Translations under genes and position numbers: made by a program
Part shown: in pieces, positions 56,479 to 64,000 of the stretch
Numbering within the stretch: position 1 is the stretch's first letter
Layout of the letters: each line of letters starts with the position of its first letter
Notes under the pieces: generated by a model
The model's input: the letters and a program-made list of their open reading frames with translations, nothing else
Told to the model about the DNA's origin: nothing
Databases searched by the model: none
Assembly (NCBI RefSeq): GCF_008831285.2
Contig: NC_045148.1
Location: 24,099,878-24,163,877, forward strand
DNA length: 64,000 nucleotides
Source: Nymphaea colorata
Taxonomy: Eukaryota; Streptophyta; Magnoliopsida; Nymphaeales; Nymphaeaceae
Direction: 5' to 3'

Positions 56479-57280
56479 CTTTTACTGTTGTTGTAACATT
56501 ATTGTGGTACATATTTGTCTTTACTGGGGCTGCATTGCAGCAGATGAATAAATTGGCGGGTAGGTATTCAAATTCTAGAAAAATAGTCGTATCACCTACA
56601 TGGTCTAAGGCTGCTCCTTGCAGAGAATAGGATGAGTACACTAATATTTTTTCTTCTCCATTTTTGAAAATAATAACAATATTTCTGAGATTTACATTTA
56701 AGGGCCTACATTTTCTCTTAGGTTGTCTATTAATGCGCTGAAACTTGAAAGCCTAAACAACCATTTTTGTCCTTTAAGTTGTTTAGACATTCCACCGGGC
56801 AACGAGAGTGTGGGCTTCGTGTGGGCAATCCCAAAAAATTAATATTTTTACATCGATAGTTTTTATCAATTTTTTTTTTATTTGGATCTTGATGCTTCTT
56901 AAAAAATTAAAAAAATTTATTTCTAGTGCCATGTAAGGCTAAAACTTGTAAAAGCAAATATTTGTAAGTGATTTTTTTTTTAATTTTTGAAAAATGTTCC
57001 TTCGTTCTTATCAATCTAACTGTTTATATCTGGAACCTCATCTTTTTTACATTGTCCGTACTGCTTTTCTTCTATCTTCTTTTTCTCTAAAATAAATAGT
57101 TTTCATGTTTCCAAGATAATATAGAGAATCGAGGACTTGAAGCGACCACGGTTCCCAAGAAATTGGTATCTCGTACGAAGTGGGACCTGTTTCAGAAAAA
57201 TCAGAAACCAGAGGCACTTATTGTGTGATTTTGGGGCAGATGAAAAGTTTGGTCCCGATGCTAATTTTTCCTGCGTCTTA
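54936..57280. other. Intergenic with long microsatellites
   Basis: Contains a GC-rich imperfect hairpin at about 55588-55637 (ggaggga.ggggggg against cccctccctcccc). At 56322-56473 there is a (TA)n-(GA)n-spacer-(TA)n block with two (TA)n tracts of roughly 45-55 bp. No gene recognised; the open frames over the microsatellite are repeat-derived. Confidence 0.6.
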
Positions 57281-59110
57281 ACGTTTTAGGAAATTTCAAA
57301 ACCTGCACAAAATTTTGCATTTTTGAATGAAACTGCCATGGAATTGAATCCAGAGAGGTTTCTGTGTTATGTTGGAACACAGAAAACCATGTTTCCAGTT
57401 TCCACATGTTAAACTCAATGGTATTTAGATCACTTTATATGACCCACTTCGCTTGGTGTGGGCTAGGAAGTTTGCATGCAAAGCAGGAAAAATAAAGTTT
57501 TGATCGAAAATTGATTTTAAGTGAAAGTGACCCGTCTCTGCCACCATTAACAAGGGTAATTGATCCAAGGTCTGAGTTTTCTCAAGCTTGACAAGTTCTT
57601 TTTTTTTTTCTACATGCAAATGTGGAGATTCGATTTCAGACTTTTAAAGTTCATTTTAAATAAAGAGTTGGATTTGATTCAGAATAATTCTGTATTTCAA
57701 AAATTTTCAAGACTGGAAGATCATTCTTGGAATGGAATTTTTGAATTAATCATGGATTTTAGCAATTGAAATTTGATTTGGTCCCAAAAATTGGAATTTG
57801 GAATTGGAAATTGAGAATTGAAATATTGGATTTCGAATTGAATTGGGGATTGGACAGTTAATGCCTTGTTTTTGAAACTAGGATCGTGGAATTAAAAATT
57901 GAAAGTTTGAGCTAAACTTTAGAATTTCAAAGATAGTTTGGACTTGGGGATTTGAAATTTGACTTGAAAACTCTAGGAAGCCTTGGAACTGGAATTCAGT
58001 TTTGAAGCCAAAATTGAATGTGGAAAAAATGGATTGGATAGTTGAGGGCTAGTTGAAATTTTCGAGAATCGAATCTTTGAGATTGAAATTTTGGGTTTGG
58101 AATGGGTGGAACCTGATCGATTTTCCTGAAAACATCTTTGCATTTAAGATTTTGATATTTGAATCTAGTTTTGGCATTTTGAGAGATTTGACTTTATTTG
58201 GGTGGTTTTGATACTGAAATGAGATTAGAAATTTGGAAATTGGGTGTCCAAGTCTAGTTTTATGCTAATTTTCTTGATTGGAAAAATTTGTATTTTGATT
58301 TTTTTTTTTAGAATTTTCCCAATGTTATGAGATTTTGCTTGAGTAATTTTTGGACTTGAAAATCGGTTTGATTTTGAAAAAAATATGGAATCATTTTGAA
58401 ATTGATTTTGAAAGTTTGGGTTTTATAATCATGTTGAAAATTTTGTGCTTCTGCATCAAACAAAGCGAGGTGCTCAAGTTTTTGTCACAATACGACTTAA
58501 TCATGGAAGCAACTCTGACTTGATTCACTTAGATTTTAGTGAATATGAGTGGGCACATTCATGAAGTGAGTGCATGTATGCATGAAATAAACTCCATGTA
58601 TATTTATGCTTCACTCTATTTCTCTCCATGCATAATTAATTTGATCTCACACAGACATAGGTCCATCTTGGAGGTAGAAAATATAAGACGTTCCCCAAGC
58701 CCCAACTTGATGTGGAGGACATAAGCTTAGGTTTTGAAATAGGATTTCAAAAATTCATTTGATAGGCTGATTTCAACTCAGTTTTTACTAGATCGTAGGC
58801 AAAAGGAATTAATTTGTTTGAAAATTTGGAGAATTTGAGCTTTGACAAATTTTGTCTTTGGGTAGCAATATCACTTTTGCGAAGTCCTTTAGGAAGAAAC
58901 GTTTTGAAGAAATGATTCTTGAATTTTGATTTTGGAAATAGCTTGATATATATTGATTTTGGAAAATAGCATGATTTTGGAGATGATTGGATTTTTGGAA
59001 ATAAGTATTCCTAAATGGGTTTTGTAAAAAATTGAATTTCTTTTGTGGTTTCGAACTTGATCAAAGTCTAAGGATTTCTTTTTGAAACCCAACAAGATTA
59101 GATATTTTCA
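57281..59110. other. C-poor, GAATTT-rich tract
   Basis: Especially from 57750 to 58450 the plus strand is strikingly poor in C and made of gaatt, gaaattt, ttggaatt and gattttga words. The same texture returns at 58890-59110. No repeat period, gene or known element end was recognised. Such strand-asymmetric tracts occur in the non-coding parts of some plant Ty3/gypsy elements, but no pol motif is present. Confidence 0.5.
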
Positions 59111-59689
59111 TTAATTGCTGATTTTCAAAATCACGAGGATTTCTGAAAATTTCACAAGCAAATGGGTTAAAACGGGCTCATTGCAATTGATATATTCCAT
59201 TTACAATATAAACCACACTCATAAATTGAGTGGATCAGATTGTTGGTGGAATCGATCTGATGAGATAATGAAGTCTGATTTGTTGCTCGTCCAAGGAGTA
59301 AGGAAACCATTCATGCTTCACCCTGTCTTTTTCTTTTTTCTTTGCATACATCATTAAAATATTCAATCACATAGACAATGAACAACATTTTCTTCCAAGC
59401 CATAGTGGTCTTCTCTTTCCAATTTTGCATAGGTAGGAGGACTCTTTGAAAATTAGAGTTTTTTATGGAATAAACTCAGCTTGAATACTCTATTTCCCAA
59501 TTTTTAAAAATAGAAAATTTAGTTTGGATTAGTTGTGAGAATCATGATGCACATATGCTTTTAATACGTATATTATCGTGGTGACCCATCGGACTGCTTT
59601 TAAATTGTGCAGGGTAGAACAGGGGAGAACAGGGGAGGCCGGGCTGGGCTTGACTTGAAGTTAGGGAGTAGTTGGACACCAAGCAAATG
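59111..59689. other. Intergenic, no recognised feature
   Basis: AT-rich; the word ggggagaaca occurs tandemly near 59620-59635. Confidence 0.45.
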
Positions 59690-59772
59690 ATGCCTTGGGC
59701 ATGGGTTGTTTTGAGCGGGGGTTGCCTTGGGCAGGGGACTGCCTTGAGCTGAGGACTCCTTGGGCAAGAGTT
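59690..59772. repeat. Minisatellite, about 20-24-bp unit
   Basis: Three to four degenerate units built on gccttgggca.ggg.tg and ttgagc words. Confidence 0.75.
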
Positions 59773-61110
59773 CAACTATCACAACAAAAAACCTAAGCAT
59801 TACTGGCAGCCACAAAATGTCGGTGAAAATAGAATGCATGTCAGTAATGGTGTAACCGACATTTCATTCTTTTGTTGGTAAAGGGAATGTCGGTAAGAGT
59901 CATCATCGATACATTGGACAAAGCATCAGTGTATGGTATCACCAGCGTGACCTAAACATATGTTATTCTATTGAAATTTAAAATTAGTCCATCATAATGT
60001 AGACTTTTTGTCAACCATTGTTTTTTATTTGACATTTGTAGAACATGAACCTTTGTAGGAATTCTACAATTAGAAGTTGTTTAGGATGGCATGCCATGAG
60101 CTATACGCTCAAGCGATCACATTGCTTGGTGGCCAGAAGCCTAACCAAATGAGGCCAATGCCTTCTGGGTGCACGAATTTGTGCTCAGTGAGCATGGGAT
60201 ATGATTTGACGGATTTGATAATACCCTTGTTGAGAGCTGTGTTCTAGTAAAGTTTTGCTGCGCTTGCAAACACAGGATGTGGATTCATTCACCCGCAAGT
60301 CCCAAGTATAGGAAAGTATGAGGGTGCCCAAGTGCCAGTAGATCTTATTGCCTTTCAATTAATGAGGTGAACTCCTACTTGATCATCTTGATTGACCAGG
60401 CCTCCATGAAGTTCTTAAATTTTCAATTATGGGCATTTGACCATTCTCATCACCGCGAAGGGGAGAAATCGAGAGGGGAACTGAAAGGGCATCGACGAAC
60501 AATGAAGGGCGAGTTGAAAGAGATTCTTGCAGATCTCGACAATCCCAATTACCTTCCAAGGATGCCTACATCCTTAATGCGCAAGCGATTTCCACATAGA
60601 CTCGTGAAAATTTCATGAAAGTTTGCAGCAGAATCAAGATCAGGATAGTAACACTCTAGCGTAGTCCAATCGACGCAACTTAACAGGGAAAATTCTCCAT
60701 GTGGACAAAGAAAATGTTCTCATGAACCTAAGCAATCGGTTCTTCAATCGAGAGAGAGATACCATGATCATAAATCAAATTTAGAAACTAACAGAAATGG
60801 GTTACCTTCTTGATACGTTCGTGATGATCTGTATCGGAGACCACACCATTGGTACTTAATCCACATAATTCAGGACCAAATTATATATATACATATATAT
60901 ATAATTGAAATCAGTGGGCTACCTATGTTACGGATGACTCTTTTTCATATTTTGCGACCCTAAAAGCAGTCTCAATGCTAAAAGCGGTTGTCAAAATATT
61001 GGCTATCATCAATGCATTTTTTTGCAATGGTTTAAACAATACAAAATAAAAAAAAAGCTTACTCAGCTGATTTCAATATAAATAAATAAATGAATATATA
61101 TATATACATG

Positions 61111-61145
<35 letters not shown>

Positions 61146-61362
61146 TCCAATAGGACTGGCAAACCCACCCACTCACTCCTTGTCTCTCTTTATCTCACCT
61201 CATCACCTCTCCGGTCCCTCCCATGCGATCCCACCTTCTTTTCCACTTTCACCCTGAGAGCATTATTGAAGAGAAAGAGAGAGTGTTTGCACACATGCAC
61301 ACACACATATAAGAACTCAAAGCCAGGCTAAGTTGACTCAAAAAATGGTTCAGGAGTTATAC
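59773..61362. other. Intergenic; weak CACTA-like start and microsatellites; no kinase exon
   Basis: A weak CACTA-like start (cacaacaaaaaacc at 59780) is followed by gtcggt/ttggtaa words to about 59900. (TA)n lies near 60884-60903, and (TA)n-(GA)n at 61095-61145. I looked here for the 3' kinase exon of the receptor-kinase relic (subdomains IX-XI, such as D-V-YSFG) and did not find it. The 83-codon frame at 60367-60618 has no known domain. Confidence 0.5.
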
Positions 61363-63603
61363 TCACACTTTGAGAGACACAAAATTTATAAAAAGACAAA
61401 AAGATAAGAGATAGTACATACCTGGTGCAATGTATCCGGCGGTTCTGAGAGTTGCTGTAAGAGTACAAGAATTCAGACCAACTAGAATCTTTGAAATGCC
61501 AAAATCACTGACGTCTGCTGTCATGTTCTCATCTAGAAGCACATTACTTGGCTTCAGATCACAATGAACTATTGTCTCCGAGTAACCATGGTGAAGATAT
61601 TCTAGAGCACAAGCAGCATCAATCATGATATCCAATCTTCGGAAGAGATTCAAGTGATTGCCACCTGAATGTAGGTAGACTTCTAAGCTCCCAAGGGGCA
61701 TGTATTGGAGAACTAAAGCCTTGAAATCTGCACTGGAGCAAGATGTGATGACTCTAATATGGTTTCGGTGTCGAATTTGGCACATCACATTTCATTCAAT
61801 GTCAAAACTTTTTGATGCTCCATCAGATGACAAGTTTAGGACCCTAACAGCCACTGTTGTTCCATCTGTCAAAATTCCTTTATACACTGAAGCAAAGCTT
61901 CCACTCCCCAGAAAATTTGCATCGCTGAAGTTGTTTGTCGAACAACTTAGGAACCAAAGATATCCACAAAATCTTTCAATCTCCTGAACATGTTTCTCCA
62001 ACTGCCTCTTTCTATATTTTGTGACAACAATGAGTTTCCAAAGAATGAGTACAAGTGCAAAGCCCCCACTTGCTAAAAAAATATCAACTCTGATCATGTT
62101 GACATTATTGTGCTTCTTCACTCTATCTGAACATACTGGCACATGGAATTTGGGAGCTCCACATAGTGCATAATTTCCTACAAATGAATCTATGGAAAGG
62201 TTTGCAAACTTTCCACCACTTGGAATCCCTCCTTCCAATAGATTGAAGGACAAATCCAAGACCTGGATGTGTTGAATTTTCTCCAATGATTTTGGTTTCT
62301 CACCAGAAAGCTTGTTGTGGGAAAGGTCAATAGCTTCAATGTTTACCATACCATCAAGTCTTTTGGGAATGTGGCCCTTAAATGAATTTTTGAAGAGATT
62401 CAAACATTCTAGCCTTTGGAGCCTAAATTAGGTCACAGGCAGCACTCCACTCAACTGGTTCACAGAGACATCCATTTTGCCCAATGCTGCCAAATTTCTC
62501 ACTTCTAAGGGTAGCTGACCAGTGAAAAAGTTGTCTTGCAAGTAAAGCCATATCAAATCCTTCAACTCACGAAGGGTAGGAGGGATTGTTGATGAGAAAT
62601 TGTTGGAATTTAAAAAAAACTTCTGTAAATTCATCAGATTGTTTATAGAGGTCGAGATTGGCCCATTGAGTGCATTCATGTCCGAATAGAGGTCAGACAT
62701 GTGGACCAATTGGTAAAGTCAGTCTAGAATTGGACCTTCTAATGTGTTGCTAGAAAGAGCTAATGCCTGTAAGCTTTTCATCGATCCAATATTTGGCAGA
62801 ATGGGACCCTTTATTTTGTTGAATCTCAAATCTAAGGAAATTAACTTGGTCAAGTTGGCTAAGGGCAATGGGATGGTACCTTCAATCAGATTATAGGAAA
62901 GGTCAAGTATCCACAAGTGGTTTAGGCTTCCCAACTCAGGAGCAATGTTCCCCTGTAACTGATTTTGACCGATAGTAAACCACTGCAGTATACTGAGATT
63001 AGCCAAAGTAAAGGGAATGGTGCCAGTGAGCCTATTACCACGAATGCTTAAGCACTTGAGTTCTGACAAACTGCCTAGAAACTTTGGGATGCTTCCATAG
63101 AATTGGTTATCTTCTGCTGACAGTATTTGGAGACCTCGATAATGGCTCAGTGTTTGTGGAATCAACCCTTCCAAATTGTTTTCGCTTATGGAAAGTTTTT
63201 GTAGCAGAGGGAGGCGACTAAAATCAATGTGATGGTGACCATGGAAACTGTCACTCCAGAGATCAAGAACCTGTAAGAAGGAGAGATTCCTGATGTATGG
63301 GGAGAGTGGACCTTCAAATGCCTTTTCGGAGAGGTTCAGTGCAACTACCCTTTGTGAACCAGGACTGCATGAAATTTCATTCCAGTCGCAGAAAGAGATG
63401 TTTGAATTCCAATTTGATAACACATTATAAGGGTCTCTAGTGATGAGGGATTTGAAAGACAGCAATGCGAATTGATCAGTCATGTTGCTCAGAGAAACAA
63501 GGGCAGAGGGCACCTCCCTTTGGCCGAGAACTACAATCAAGGTGAAGGAGGAGAAACACAAAAGAAAGATGAGCGGCTGGGGTGACCAACCGGTGGTGGC
63601 CAT
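61363..63603 (-). pseudogene. LRR receptor-like kinase (subfamily XII, Xa21/EFR-like) pseudogene, 3' exon missing
   Basis: The family are plasma-membrane immune receptors with extracellular LRRs and a cytosolic Ser/Thr kinase. One reading frame from ATG 63603-63601 runs about 727 codons to a splice-donor-like CAG|GTATGT at 61422/61421, after GYIAP. Order: signal peptide (1-27, PLIFLLCFSSFTLIVVLG); LRRNT with WNSNISFCDW (about 38-85); some 14-15 LRRs of the LxGxIPxxLxxLxxL type to about residue 465; juxtamembrane CGAPKFHVPVC; TM about 503-527; kinase P-loop LGSGSFASVYKG (565-576); VAVR (587), where the invariant Lys is Arg; VHCDLKPSN (679-687, non-RD); SDFG (699-702). Three in-frame stops occur: TGA 62721-62719 (codon 295), TAA 62430-62428 (392) and TGA 61794-61792 (604), with no frameshift. 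The donor position matches the usual subfamily XII intron, but the second kinase exon is absent. Confidence 0.9.
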
Positions 63604-64000
63604 GCCTATCCAATTTTCTATGCAGAAGATGCATGAACAAGAATCAAGGTCATCAATTTATGTATCGATTCTCTTCTAGAAATTTTTGTTATTTTCTTTT
63701 TCAAGTTGTAGGAGCTTCAGGTCTACTGCTTTGGAACACGTTGGTGCACATTTCTAAATCCAGCGGCACCACTGATGATTGGATCAATGAGACTTTTTCT
63801 TGGTACCCCTTATCTTATTTCCTTTAACCACTTCTCAACCCTATTCAATCCCAACTCTATAGAAAATTAGCCTATGTTGGATAAAAGTTTATCAAGTATG
63901 GATCAAGCTCCACACTCCAACACCAAAGATTTTATCACTCAACCGTTTTTGCCAATCGGACTATAGTATGCAATTAGCTTGAAATATTCGCTTGAGTCAG
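63604..64000. other. 5' flank of the receptor-kinase relic
   Basis: Would contain the promoter on the minus strand. No clear TATA box stands out and nothing else is recognised. Confidence 0.4.

Overview
This is a 64 kb piece of a plant nuclear genome, almost certainly a flowering plant. The evidence is Ty1/copia retrotransposons primed by initiator-tRNA-Met (TGGTATCAGAGC), plant L1-type LINEs, small PIF/Harbinger-, hAT- and CACTA-like elements, a coiled-coil NB-ARC resistance gene relic, an LRR receptor kinase of the Xa21/EFR type, and a fragment of a plastid ClpR4 gene with introns. The DNA is AT-rich and intergenic. I see no intact protein-coding gene and no rRNA, tRNA or other RNA gene. 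Every recognisable coding region is broken. The species cannot be named from this sequence alone.

Layout. 0-4.6 kb: a reverse-strand copia gag relic, hairpin-forming repeats, and a dispersed repeat ('repeat Y') interrupted by a 1.62 kb Harbinger-like insertion. 5.7-6.5 kb: three decayed exons of a CLPR4 pseudogene, with an unidentified exon-like segment at 7.1 kb. 7.1-12.3 kb: an internally deleted copia element and its 1.8 kb 3' flank. 12.3-31 kb: repeats, including a repeated block at 14.4-16.4 and 21.2-22.5 kb, a decayed LINE (18.1-20.4 kb), further copies of the dispersed repeats (23.1-25.4 and 29.8-30.1 kb) and LTR-like pieces. 31.3-37 kb: a nearly full-length but dead LINE on the minus strand, with a second copy of only its 5' end at 37.5-38.2 kb. 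38.5-43.6 kb: a second copy of the 2.1-12.3 kb region, interrupted by a 100-N gap; it lacks the Harbinger insertion and so shows the empty site. 43.8-45.5 kb: a CC-NB-ARC pseudogene that stops at a hAT-like terminus. 46.8-49.1 kb: an unequal tandem duplication. 49-61 kb: microsatellites, an LRR scrap, a copia protease/integrase scrap, CACTA-like ends and a C-poor tract. 61.4-63.6 kb: an LRR receptor kinase pseudogene with three in-frame stops and no frameshift.

Together this reads as a repeat-rich resistance-gene neighbourhood: two classes of immune receptor, both decayed, among transposons and segmental duplications. I found no convincing new molecular system. The most informative items are the empty/filled Harbinger site pair, the CLPR4 relic, the shared deletion in both copia copies, and the receptor-kinase pseudogene whose damage is nonsense and substitution only.
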